Shown in pieces: positions 42,681 to 52,629 of a stretch of DNA of 64,000 nucleotides (position 1 is the stretch's first letter; every line of letters starts with the position of its first letter). The DNA is from Phymorhynchus buccinoides (Eukaryota > Mollusca > Gastropoda > Neogastropoda > Raphitomidae): the NCBI GenBank assembly GCA_017654935.2, contig CM065690.1, positions 17,155,256 to 17,219,255 on the forward strand, written 5' to 3'. The translations under genes and the position numbers were made by a program. A model generated the notes under the pieces. That model saw only the letters and a list, made by a program, of their open reading frames with translations, searched no databases and had not been told where the DNA came from.

Positions 42681-44478
42681 AGATAGTAGGGATTAATAAA
42701 AAATCCACCAATTTATTTCAGTTGTAATAATACTGGTACATGTATACATGTATTAAATCTGATAGTTTCTTCATTTGTTTTAATTCTTGCTTTTATTTTG
42801 TTGTTTGCAATGAACTTGTGTGGTATTATTAATTAAATGTAACTTGAAGGGCCACTGCCTAGAAGTAGAAGACATCAAGTACAACTACAACTCCAGATCA
42901 GTACAAGTCTACAGCAAAACTGAATAACTTCACTTTATAATCTCTGAATAGGGGGGGGCCATAGATCAAAGTAACAGTAATTGAAGGGCAGGGGCTGTGC
43001 CAGTCGGGGTTTAGCCCCGGGGACCACTACCATAGCCGGTAGGCCTAATCCTGCCCAGAAATCAAATGAAGTCTGCACACCATATTTTTCTTCAATGGAA
43101 TAATCCAACGAAACACCGGCAAAGCTAAGAAGTCCAAAGTGAACTCGTCTACGAGGGAGGGCAGCTTTCGTTTCTTTTTTTATTTGATTGAAATTCTCAA
43201 AACAAAAGAACATACCTATGCCATTTAAAATGTAAAATATTGACCAACGATCTAAACAATTTAACCGCAGTAAACACGACTTTGATTTCTTAGGATTTAC
43301 AATGACAAGTTCGAGAAAATTTAGCACCCGTAGCAGCGCGGTTGACTAAACTGCGCAGTAGGCGTAAAACATCACATCTTGACTGACAATAGCCTAATCA
43401 CACGCCGGCGTTTTCAGCGGCATGGTATGTGCAGAAAAATAGTTGGGAACAGGTCATTTCTTGCTCAATTGCTTTGATTTATGGCTTAAATTAAAGAGGA
43501 AGGATAATTTTATAACCTGCCTTTAGCCCTTGCATGCCGATGAAAGCTTTCATACCAAATTTTTGTGTGAAATTTCACCAACAAACTTACCTCCATTTTT
43601 CGCCTCCTGCTACAAGAGCTTAAACCGGATTTCGGCTATCGAAACTGTAACGTTTTCTGATTGGTTGTAAATTTTGAGCTTCATCTAATAAAAATAGAGG
43701 TGTTCCAAGCGAGTTGAAAACAGGTCGTCTGCATATCAAAGTGACAGAATGGCCGCCATGGACGTTCACCTCAAGCACACGCTTTCACGCATAAAATATT
43801 AAAAAAACCACTTGTAAACTCGACATGGTGAGATTTTGTTTTTTAATCATTCCTTTTTAATTTGATGCATAATATAGGACCAAAAAAAAAAATGTATGCC
43901 ACATATTTCCCACTCAAAGCGAACAACCTAGGACTTTTCACTCTGTCCTCATGTTGGGCTTGGTGCGTGCGGCATTGGTAATACAAGAGTAAAATAGTTA
44001 CAATATGAACATTCTAAGAAGAAACATAGACCAACTCCAGTACCCAAATCCCACATAGCCCCTGAATCTTTTGCCATCCCATTCTACATGTGTGCGAATG
44101 GACATCTAATCCATGACTAAACCACATATCACCTGCTGCCCGTCTCTCTGTGCCAACACTTTGGCTTGCAGAGCCCGAAAAACCTGTGAATCTATGTTCC
44201 CCACTGATTGCTGAATACCATTTCATGAAGTTTCATTGAACGTTGATGGGTGGAGTCAAACCCAAATCAAAGCTTTTTCGCTCGCACCTGTAGGCTTTCG
44301 CTGAGTTCAAGTTCAGTGTCATAGCAAATGAGCGCAGTTCAGGTGGGTATTCACCCAGACTTTTTTTTCTGACCTTTGAACAATTGCTGCTCCGCAGTAT
44401 AATCTGCAATGGTGATGATTGTCATGGGGTCTTCTTCATCTGTAGTTAAGCTGGAAGGCAGTTTTTGATTGATTGTTG
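42681..44478. other. Stretch without a recognisable gene
   Basis: Minus-strand frames at 42935-43327 (130 codons) and 44014-44226 (70 codons) are open but match nothing I know and lack supporting splice or motif evidence. An ATTGG box lies at 43660. The rest is AT-rich and unremarkable. Confidence 0.5.
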
Positions 44479-44760
44479 ATGGCGTCTGATTAAAGAAGAA
44501 AAACGAAATAAATCAAGAGCAAAAACAAACATGGCTGGCTCCAAGTTGGAAAAAATTTATTATGATTTAAAGTTGCCTCCCCGGAAGTGATGTAGAGAGT
44601 GGGATCCACGGCAGCTTAGTGGTATTGGTTGGCTAGACCAAGGGAAGTAATGTAGTCTTGTAAAGACTGAAACTTTTTGGTCTTTGGTAAATTGGCATTT
44701 GCTCCAAATTGGAAGGAATAACTCATTCGTAGTAAAACGGTAACATGATAGAATAGAATG
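44479..44760. repeat. DIRS terminal-type repeat, copy 3
   Basis: Begins with the same 58-base segment as 26071 and continues with a diverged version of 25880-26060 (CTCCAAATTGGAAG, AACTCATTCGTAGTAAAACG). Confidence 0.65.
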
Positions 44761-44764
44761 ATTT

Positions 44765-44965
44765 TTTTTTTACCTTGTGTTTTTATCCCTTTTTAATATG
44801 TGGTAAGATTTACCGTGGTGACAGCCCTGACATTGACTCAGAGGTGATAGAGAGCACAGAGCGTCAGGCACAAGAGGGTTAATATATGTAAGATTTAATG
44901 TGGTGACAGCTCTGACATGGCCTTAGTTGTCGACGGGGCTATAATTTTAATCTTAATCTTATCTC
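44765..44965 (+). repeat. LINE-like 3' tail, two overlapping partial copies
   Basis: Words TTTTTATCCCTTTTTAATA, GTGGTGACAGCCCTGAC and GTCGACGGGGCTATAA end in an (ATCTTA)n tail. A short insert ending GAGGGTTAA separates two starts. Related copies are at 48890, 50993 and 51499. Confidence 0.65.
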
Positions 44966-45203
44966 TCAAGATCTTTCCGCTTCCTCCTTCTGCTGCAAGC
45001 TGTTTTGGGTCCAGTCCGCATGAATGAAACTCAGGATGCCCAGAATCACCATGTCTTTCATGTCTGAAAAATGGCAATCAATTCCATGTAATGCCTTTCT
45101 ACAGCAAAACACTAAGTCTTGGGCCAAACAAAACCAGACCAAACTAAACACAGTAGTTCATTACTGCAGCATCAAATGTGACCAATATCCATGGCAAGGC
45201 TAG

Positions 45204-46071
45204 TTAAAAACAAACATTGTGACATAAAGTCCCACACACCATGCGCAAGGAAATATGGCTAGATTCATAAACATTCGACTCTAGGACAAAGTCAGGTCCC
45301 CCAATTACAATGTCTGCTATGAGCTGTGATTTTGGAATATCGTATTCCACTGCATCATCATACGCTTCCTCTGCGTCAGGGTTCCAGTAGGCCACAACAT
45401 GGACATCTTTGCCTTTTTTCAGTTCTTCCACCCTCCTGTAGTAGTACACCGTCTTACCCTCTTCACCCCATAGATGGCACAGGTCTCTTCCCACAATCGC
45501 ATTCCTCATGACCTCGCATAAATCGGAGTAGGGTTTCGCTTCCAGATGGTATTCAGACTTGATGTCTTCTGTTGGTGAGATCTTTCAAAGTCTTCTAAAT
45601 CTTTTCTATCCCGTTGCTCCTTTTTTTTGCTGTTTATCAGCACTCCTCCGAGACAACTCCTTTCTTAGGTCGGCATGTTTTGGGGCGGTTTTCTTCCCTT
45701 CTAGTGTGAGCTTTCTTCGCAGCCCAGCTGATGATCTGGCTTCTTGTTTCATCTTCCACGTCATTAAGGAATTTTACAACATATTTTTTTGCTGACCGCA
45801 GCTTCGCTGAAATATAGCACAGAGTTGCATTTCGGGCTCTAAGTTGGGCAGCACTAAACATGCCCACGACTTCTTCTGCATCGATGTTATGCAGTCTGGC
45901 ACTGTTTCCTGCTTCAGCTCGGGTGTTCAGGTCCATGTTAAACTGCCGCTTGTACTGCCGCTCTAGAACAGCGATGATGGCAGCGAGACAGCCCAGTATC
46001 ATTTCATGAACTTCTTTGTCTTTGGGACTAACTTTGAGGATGAATTTTGCAGTCATCCAAAGGATTGCCAA
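45204..46071 (-). pseudogene. Unnamed transposon family, C-terminal part
   Basis: Minus-strand frame 46071-45637 encodes EEVVGMFSAAQLRARNATLC, YISAKLRSAKKYVVKFL and a basic tail. After a break, 45530-45250 encodes GRDLCHLWGEEGKTVYYYRR, HVVAYWNPDAEEAYDDAVEY and KSQLIADIVIGGPDFVL, which looks like a Tudor-like beta domain. Similar pieces have coil-rich N termini elsewhere in the window. Broken frames indicate decay. The family name is unknown to me. Confidence 0.5.
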
Positions 46072-46269
46072 AGAAATCCATGCTAGGTTTGCAGAATTGA
46101 CAGGGGTTCTTTTGATGCTTGTGCAACTGCAGCAACTACCTTCTTTATGATTTCAATTGACTCCACAAGAAGTGGAATAGGTTGGAATGATAAAGGTGAA
46201 GGTGGAAAGCTTATGGTCGCATGAAGATATTAACCAATCATAGCATTTTGTAAATATATATATATAAGA

Positions 46270-46460
46270 AAAAAAGAGTGTGTGAATGTGACTCGTAGAC
46301 ACAGCAATCATCGATTTCACTTCCTGTTTTATATTGTCTGTAATATGCGCTCGCATATTAAAGCATCGATTTCGTCTGCCTAAAAAAACCCGCTGGGCCT
46401 ATTGCTGAAGCACTCGTGCAGCCATTCTCATGATGGACTCATCCATCCTTATAGGAAAGA
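46270..46460 (-). pseudogene. Pogo-like transposase remnant
   Basis: RMDESIMRMAARVL, then a GFF-like segment and MRAHITDNIKQEVKSM. These align with the MDQSMMKNW and MDSMRAHITEPVKQ region of the intact transposase at 21820-23190, with stops and small deletions. Confidence 0.7.
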
Positions 46461-47229
46461 GAGTTGGGCTGGTGGAATTTCTAATGGGAAATTTAGAGTT
46501 ACAGGTGATGTCAACAAGTGTTGTGGTGTTTTCCACACTAGCTGCTGAAAAGCCATTGCTCAAGACTCATCATCAACATTAATTGGCTGACCAACATACT
46601 TTTTTTTTGCTGGAACGAGTTCGTACTATCAGTATGTATGTCAAAATTGTCACATTCCAATAGGGATTCCGTCACCTGCATCATGCTCAAAACACGAGTT
46701 CTGTCAGACAAATCTCAAGACAGATCTTGTGGAAGGCAAGTCAGACTCTGGGACATGATGAAACAGCAGTTGGTGAGCAATTGTTCCGATGACACGCCCA
46801 CATTTGTTTGGTGGTACACTCTCCAATAAGGGCCATGACTGCTACAATGGCCTCCTGTGTGAAATGTCCCTTTTCGTTTTTGAGACGGAGCACAGGCATG
46901 TCTTCCTGGTCTTCCGGCACAGGTTCAAGTTCTGGTTCTGGTGGTGCTGGATTGGCTTTCAAAACTCATTTTTTTCTCAAGAATGATTTAACTTATATCT
47001 CATGTCTGGTGTTTTCAGTTTTTCAGCCCTAAGCTGCTGCTGCAGTTCATTCTTTTTCACCTCATTGTCTCGGCTTTTGTGATTCTAACTGCCTTATTTT
47101 CTCCTGTCCTCGAGTTATGTCTTCTTTCCACTTTATTATTTTTTTTAAGGTGCCCTTGTTTTTGATAGTACAGTGGACTCCCTTATAAGACCTTCAAAAA
47201 TCATCCCAAATGAGGTCTTATAAGGGAGG

Positions 47230-48074
47230 CAGACCTGCCAACCCATACGATTTGGGCGTATTTTGTACGCCAATTTACTCAAAATACGACCAGTACGTCA
47301 GGTGAATAAAAAATACGACATTAAAAAAGCCTAGTGAACATATATATTTTTTTTATGCAGCTAAAACGATCGAAATCGGCGCGATTTAGCGTAGCTGCGA
47401 AGTGCTGGAGTGGAGCCACAACTTGCAAGCAAATCTCGATTGGCCAAATATCGCGGCACGAGAAGTGTGCGCGCCATTTTGTTTCATCAACTCGTGCACC
47501 GAAGCGAAGCCTCGAGATGTTGAAGCGAAAAATCGACGACCCATCTGACGAAGGCGAAGCCAAGAAGACGCCAGTAGCGCCAGCAAGATCACAAAAATTT
47601 CTTCAGCGATATACAACAATTCCTGGAATTAGAGAGTCGACGCTGGGAATCAATCACGCCTACTGCAGCTACTGTAAAGCGGACTTCTCGATTGCCAGTT
47701 CTGGAAAGTTTGACATTGAGCGGCACTGCGGCAGGAAAAAGCACCAAGACTGCAAAAAAAATGAAGCAAGCTGCAGCAGGCTCAGTGTGCATAAAAGCAT
47801 TTATGCCGAATAAGACTGTCTGCCGGGGAAAAAGCAATTCGTGCTGAAGCGATGTTCTCTAAACTCATCGTAAAAATGAACCTGCCACTTTACTAGTGAC
47901 GTCATTTCTGTGAACCTGATGTGTAATATTTACAGCGACAAAAAGGTAGTTCCATGCAAGTTAATCCCTACATACTTGCATATTAGAGTTGTCCTCAGAA
48001 TACTCCACTTTTTCAAAAAATACACCAATTTCCGTGAAAAAGTACTCCAACTGAAAACTCGGTTGGCAGGTCTG
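47230..48074 (+). mobile_element. hAT-like element with CAGACCTGCCAACC ends
   Basis: 845 bases with 14-base inverted termini (CAGACCTGCCAACC / GGTTGGCAGGTCTG), inserted in MITE family A. It carries one plus-strand first exon with a BED zinc finger and no DDE domain. Confidence 0.8.
47517..47813 (+). CDS. hAT-type BED zinc-finger first exon, 98 aa
   Basis: From ATG 47517, MLKRKIDDPSDEGEAKKTP leads to AYCSYCKADFSIASSGKFD and IERHCGRKKHQD, a C-x2-C ... H-x5-H pattern like BED fingers of hAT transposases. The frame stops at 47813. The element ends at 48074, so any catalytic part is missing. It could encode a short DNA-binding protein or be non-coding. Confidence 0.6.
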   Translation: MLKRKIDDPSDEGEAKKTPVAPARSQKFLQRYTTIPGIRESTLGINHAYCSYCKADFSIASSGKFDIERHCGRKKHQDCKKNEASCSRLSVHKSIYAE

Positions 48075-48255
48075 GGGAGAGGGGTCATATAAGGGAGGTA
48101 ATTTTAATACTTACAAAGAAGGGCAATGTCTTAGAGAAGTAGGTCTTATATGGGAGGGAGTCTTATAATGGAAGGTCTTATTCAACTTTGTTTTCACACT
48201 CTCAAGTTCATCAGCCGTTGACATTTGCTTGAGCGTGAATCTGCCTTTGTTCATC

Positions 48256-48543
48256 TTTGCCTGCTCCAGTTCTAATACAGCTGCTTGATGGGCTTGCCTT
48301 GCCTTTCCTGGTCTGGGATGTTCAGTCTTTGCCTGCTCCAGTTCTAATACAGCTGCTTGATGGGCTTGCCTTGCCTTTCCTGGTCTGGGATGTTCAGTCT
48401 TTGCCTGCTCCAGTTCTAATACAGCTGCTTGATGGGCTTGCCTTGCCTTTCCTGGTCTGGGATGTTCAGTCTTTGCCTGCTCCAGTTCTAATACAGCTGC
48501 TTGATGGGCTTGCCTTGCCTTTCCTGGTCTGGGACGTGGACAT
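48256..48543 (-). repeat. Four tandem 72-bp units coding a 24-residue coil repeat
   Basis: Units start at 48256, 48328, 48400 and 48472 and are almost identical. In one minus-strand frame each unit gives ARQAHQAAVLELEQAKTEHP plus RPGK, open through all four copies. The high identity suggests recent expansion. Confidence 0.85.
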
Positions 48544-48889
48544 GCTGCTGACCTTGAACTTCTTGTGCAGGATGGTGCTCCCTGTGGAGCTCTTCCTGGT
48601 GCTCGCCAGGATCAGGCACAACGGTTCTGTTTTTGTGTGCGTGTTTTTTTATTCTCTGGAAATAAAAACAAAGTGAAAAGACCATTAGTATTGGAGGGCA
48701 AGCTTGTAGTTTAGGACCCACTCCCCTGCTCATGTTTACGACTACGAAGGTGTTGTGATGTGCCGCCAGACATTCTTTTATACACGACTCAAAAATCCCT
48801 TTTTTAACTTTTTTACTTTTATACACGACTCAATTTTAATCCCTTTTTTAACTTTTTTTTCAAATCTTTACGTTTTTAGTTGTACATTT

Positions 48890-49015
48890 TTAACTGTGAT
48901 ATCACGTGGTTGGATTTTAAACTATGATCTTATGTGCTCAAATTTTGACGTGGTGACAGCCCTGAAATGGCCGTAGCAGTCGACGGGGCTATAAACATCA
49001 ACATCAACATCAACT
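48890..49015 (+). repeat. LINE-like 3' tail with (ATCAAC)n end
   Basis: Contains GTGGTGACAGCCCTGAAATGG and GTCGACGGGGCTATAA, then four CATCAA units, the typical end of a target-primed insertion. The 5' part is missing. Confidence 0.7.
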
Positions 49016-49840
49016 CATTTACTCAGAATGAATTAGATAATCTTTTGAAAGTTTCTATTAAAAAAAACATACTAAGGCTGTGCCAACACATTAAGCATTG
49101 AATCGCTATAATGCAACTTGTGTCTGAATGTGGCAGAAGAATGTCGCCATGCATTTCTTCATTTTATACTCGGATCCTAGGGGGCATCCAAGGTCGCATT
49201 GAAACAAATCGGCAATAGAGACCCAAAACATGAGTAATGATATGCCAATTTGAATTGGAACACGATAAGCGAATAGCTCTATATATTCATACTATTTTAT
49301 ACCCAGACCTCTGCAGGAGCCGGGAGCGCGTTACAGCTGAAATGAACGATCAAAAACCCAGTAAACACTATAACTTAGACACAGGTGAGAATACAAAAAT
49401 GGTCCGCCTGCTCCATGAAGGACAGCGCTCGCTCTAATCCAACCATGGGCATGGTAAAAAAAACAAACACTTGCCACCCCGTCTCCTTTCTCTAGGATAA
49501 ACGTGCGACAGCGAAAAAGTTATAAAAAGTCCCACCTTAAGTGACAGTTCAAACAACACATTGACAAGAGTGTCATTTACTAAGGGTTCAAAGCAATGCA
49601 CTCTCTTCTTCTAATTTTGTAGATAAAAAAAAAGAACTAAAAATTATTATTATTTTTAACTATTTGTTTTTTCTGTGTTCTGCACGATAGAGAAATCAAA
49701 GCGTCTTCCTCAATCACCATTAACTAGTTCGCACACAACTTCTGTGAGTCACCCGAAACTGTTCCACTTTGTTGATGTCAAAAACAATTTCTACCGCAAG
49801 TGTTAATGATAGGGGTATTGTACAATTAAATTAATGGGAG
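49016..49840. other. Stretch without a recognisable gene
   Basis: No credible coding, RNA or transposon feature was recognised. It is AT-rich with short A runs. Confidence 0.5.
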
Positions 49841-49949
49841 AAAGATTTTTTTTTTTTTTTAAACTTAGAGAAAGGAAGTTTTGGGAAGGAAAATTAAGAC
49901 TCGCACACCCACAAAAAAAAAAAAGATACAATCCATACCCTGAAGGAAA

Positions 49950-50733
49950 AAAGGAGAAAGAAAAGGAATGGGGATTTGGAACTAAGTCCTAATGGGGATG
50001 TGACTGATGGCATCGAGTACTTCGCCTATGAGTCCAGGAGGGGGGATCTGGGCCAGCTGACGGACTACCGCCACAGATCCACTGTCATTTATCTGTTCGT
50101 TTGGTACCTTCTTCACTGTCGTGAAGAGGGTCTCTCTCACCTTCTGTACAGGCTGGGTGGGTAGGTTGTCTTGGGTAGTACTAAAAATCCGAAAGTATCG
50201 AGCAGTTCACGGTTCTCACCTGTAGGCAAGCCAGCCAGTTTTGCTAACCGGTAAGTGGCCTGCCAGAGGTGGCCAGCCTTCTCGTCGCGGGACATGTCCC
50301 ACCATCCTGCAGGGGGCCACCGTATGCCACCGGGAAGCTGGACCTCCTCGTCCCGGGTCCAACGCCTGGGCGCTGGGTTGAGGAGGGGCATGCACCCTCC
50401 TTCAAGGAGGACGCAAGCCAGCGTGGCTGGATCCTCCCCCAGGGCGTCCCCATCGGTGTTGCTGCCCGGCACCTTGTCTGCGTCACTGGCATCCAGCACT
50501 TCGTCTGCGTCACCGGCGTCTGGCACTTCGTCTGCGTCAACGGCGTCCGGCACTTCACAGGACTTCGGTTCATCTTGAACTGGTGTACTGCCCACTGGGT
50601 ATCTCCATGTTTGCGGGGTGTTCAGTCCAATCAACAACGGGTTCGAATCGTATTCCCGCCAATAACTGTTGAGATCGGAGGCTGGGGAGATGTTCTCGTA
50701 TCTCGGCCTCTTCAACGCTTCCGGCTTCGGCAT
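49950..50733 (-). CDS. Unrecognised 198-codon frame with acidic 9-residue repeats
   Basis: From ATG 50733 (MPKPEALKRPRYENISPASD) the frame runs to a stop at 50137. Residues about 62-97 are four 9-residue units of the type VPDAGDADE. Later comes PPAGWWDMSRDEKAGHLWQA and TYRLAKLAGLPTGENRELL. A single frameshift near 50160 would continue the protein through KVRETLFTTVKKVPNEQIND and GLIGEVLDAI. On this strand the downstream end runs into an A-rich tract (complement of 49845-49862), suggesting a retroposed origin. I do not recognise the family. Confidence 0.5.
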
Positions 50734-50932
50734 AACGGTGTAGACTCACGCCGAGCATAACCCTGATGTACAGTCCTCTGGGTTCAGCTGAACCCACACT
50801 CAACCGATAAGGAATAATTTGTTGAGCGCCTCTTTGGGGAGTATGGGTTCCGGTGAACCCACATTGTCCAAAATAAGTATAGACACATTTAGTGCTCTTT
50901 AAAATGTATGGGTGTGGGTGAACCCACACCAT
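50734..50932 (-). promoter_or_regulatory. Leader with repeated TGGGTTCA motifs upstream of the 198-codon frame
   Basis: TGGGTTCA or its complement TGAACCCA occurs four times in about 200 bases, partly as hairpin arms (GGGTTCACCGGAACCC-like). It may be a structured 5' leader or internal promoter. This is a structural observation only. Confidence 0.35.
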
Positions 50933-50992
50933 CCTTACTGCAAAGTCAAAAGCAGCATCCGGTGAAGGTTAACAAAAAAACTTTGATTTTGT

Positions 50993-51097
50993 TTTGACCT
51001 CGTGTTTTTATCCCTTTTAATGCGGGTTAAGATTTAACGTGGTGACAGCCCTGACATGGCCTTAGTTGTCGACGGGGCTATAATTTTAATCTTAGTT
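50993..51097 (+). repeat. LINE-like 3' tail
   Basis: Matches 51499-51616 over TTTTTATCCCTTTTAAT, GTGGTGACAGCCCTGACATG and GTCGACGGGGCTATAA, ending in TTTTAATCTTAG. Confidence 0.7.
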
Positions 51098-51498
51098 TTG
51101 CCTTTGGGGCTGGGTTTTTGTTTTTCTGTCTTAGTTGCTCGTTCAGCATTGACAATGGCACAAACTTAATCAAAGTTTGCTTCAATTCGCTGTCTTCTGT
51201 TGTATAAGAAAACACTACAAACACGGAAATGAAATCTTTTTTTAAAGTATCTTTAAAACCCATTTTACAATTTCTTTCTTCAAACATTTTGTTGTCCTAA
51301 ACAACATAATCTGATGTCAGCACTATTTGCTCATGACAGCGACATCCCTACAACTAAATCACTGTTTAAAAATGATTCCATCTTGGTGTAAGCTACTTTA
51401 ATGGGTTTTTTAATTCTAGACGTGTCATATTCTTTGCTTGCTAAGTGTTTGATTTATTAATGAATTTTTAACAAAAGTATTTTAACATAAAACTGATT

Positions 51499-51616
51499 TT
51501 GTTTTTACCTTGTGTTTCTATCCCTTTTTAATACGTGGTAAGATTTAACGTGGTGACAGCCCTGACATGACCTTAGCTGTCGACGGGGCTATAATTTTAA
51601 TCTTAATCTTAATCCT
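51499..51616 (+). repeat. LINE-like 3' tail
   Basis: Near-identical to 50993-51097, ending with tandem AATCTT units. No reverse transcriptase lies upstream. Confidence 0.7.
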
Positions 51617-51639
51617 TCATTGTTTTTTCAAGGAACAGC

Positions 51640-52629
51640 TTGGACTCCCCAGTTTTTGTGCTCACACTGGAGGAGTTTGGGTCAGCTCTGGAGACGTCTT
51701 CCCTACTGATGAAATCCTGGACTAGTTTGCTCATCTCGTCTGATAGAGCATCAGCTCATTTTTTTTTCCTGGGGTTTTCCTCACAGTCCAGATTGTCCAA
51801 ACATTTTTTCAGGTATTTCCAGCTGACATTAAACTCCCTTCTGATAGTCTCTAGAGACTTCCCTTGGATGCTGGAGAGGAAAACTTGACACCATGCAGCT
51901 TTCTGCCTAAGATCTCCGGCCTTCCTTGATTTGGCCATGTTGCGGTAAGCATTCTGAATTTCCTGGTAGACGTTTTGTAGCTGTAGCACTTTCCGCTTCT
52001 GAGCAGGAAATATTCCAATCGTTTTGAGTGCCTGAGCCTTCCTTGGAGAGGACTCATTGCAAATGCCTACAACAACCGCTGCATACTTGGATGGTGCTGA
52101 GCTGCGCTTTTCTCACAGCCTTGTATTTTGTGTTGGTCTTTGTGCATCCCTGTCCTTTTGCGGGAGGGGTTCTTAAGCTTGCTGAGTCTTCAGATGGAGG
52201 CGGTAGTTTTTCAGCAGCATTCTGAACTTTACCAGCAGCTTCAGATGAAGCAGCCTTAGCCCGTTTTCTCAGCTGCTTGGTCTCTATTTTGTTTATTGAT
52301 GGCTGCCCTTTTCTGGTGTGACATATTAGCTCTGCCGTTCCTCTGGCGAATACGATCTTTCTCACGATTTAGCCTCAAGAGCTGCTCTTGTCATCACCTT
52401 GGGAGAAGTCAAGGGAAGTCCGGCCTCCTTCCTTACTATATTTAAAAAAAATTAACAACAATTTTCTATATGGCTTTAATGTTTTATACCTAATGTGTTT
52501 AATTACTGACCAACACTTACCATCTTTGGTCCGAGAGGGTAAGTGAAAAATAGGTTTCCTACAATAATTCTCCAGCCGGACATGCTGGGCGTATTTCTCA
52601 GTTAGGCGCATAACGGCAGCATGACGCAT
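51640..52629 (-). pseudogene. Unnamed transposon family, another N-terminal part, decayed
   Basis: Exon 1 is 52629-52521 (MRHAAVMRLTEKYAQHVRLE, then a GTAAGT donor). Exon 2 starts at 52435 after AAATATAG (RKEAGLPLTSPKVMTRAALE) and needs one frameshift to continue as REKDRIRQRNGRANMSHQKR. Farther on are NVYQEIQNAYRNMAKSRKAG and ETIRREFNVSWKYLKKCL, then SREDVSRADPNSSSVSTKTG. Basic coil-rich sequence suggests a DNA-binding protein. Several stops make it inactive. Confidence 0.5.

Larger units (their letters stand above)
47169..48182. mobile_element. MITE family A, copy 2, split by a hAT-like insertion
   Basis: The left part is 47169-47229 and the right part about 48075-48182. The element at 47230-48074 lies between them. 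The extreme right terminus seems lost. Confidence 0.8.
46741..48680 (-). pseudogene. Unnamed transposon family, N-terminal coiled-coil part
   Basis: Minus-strand pieces: a 24-residue repeat array (48537-48256), MNKGRFTLKQMSTADELESV, coil segments KIIKWKEDITRGQEKIRQLE and KNELQQQLRAEKLKTPDMR, then EDQEDMPVLRLKNEKGHFTQ with EAIVAVMALIGE. The order matches the coil plus G-x-T-x-E-A layout at 34.0-39.5 kb. A MITE with its own insertion (47169-48182) interrupts it. Confidence 0.5.

Noticed and set aside
42935..43327. 130-codon minus-strand frame
   Set aside because: No recognisable motif or splice context; kept only as an unassigned open frame.
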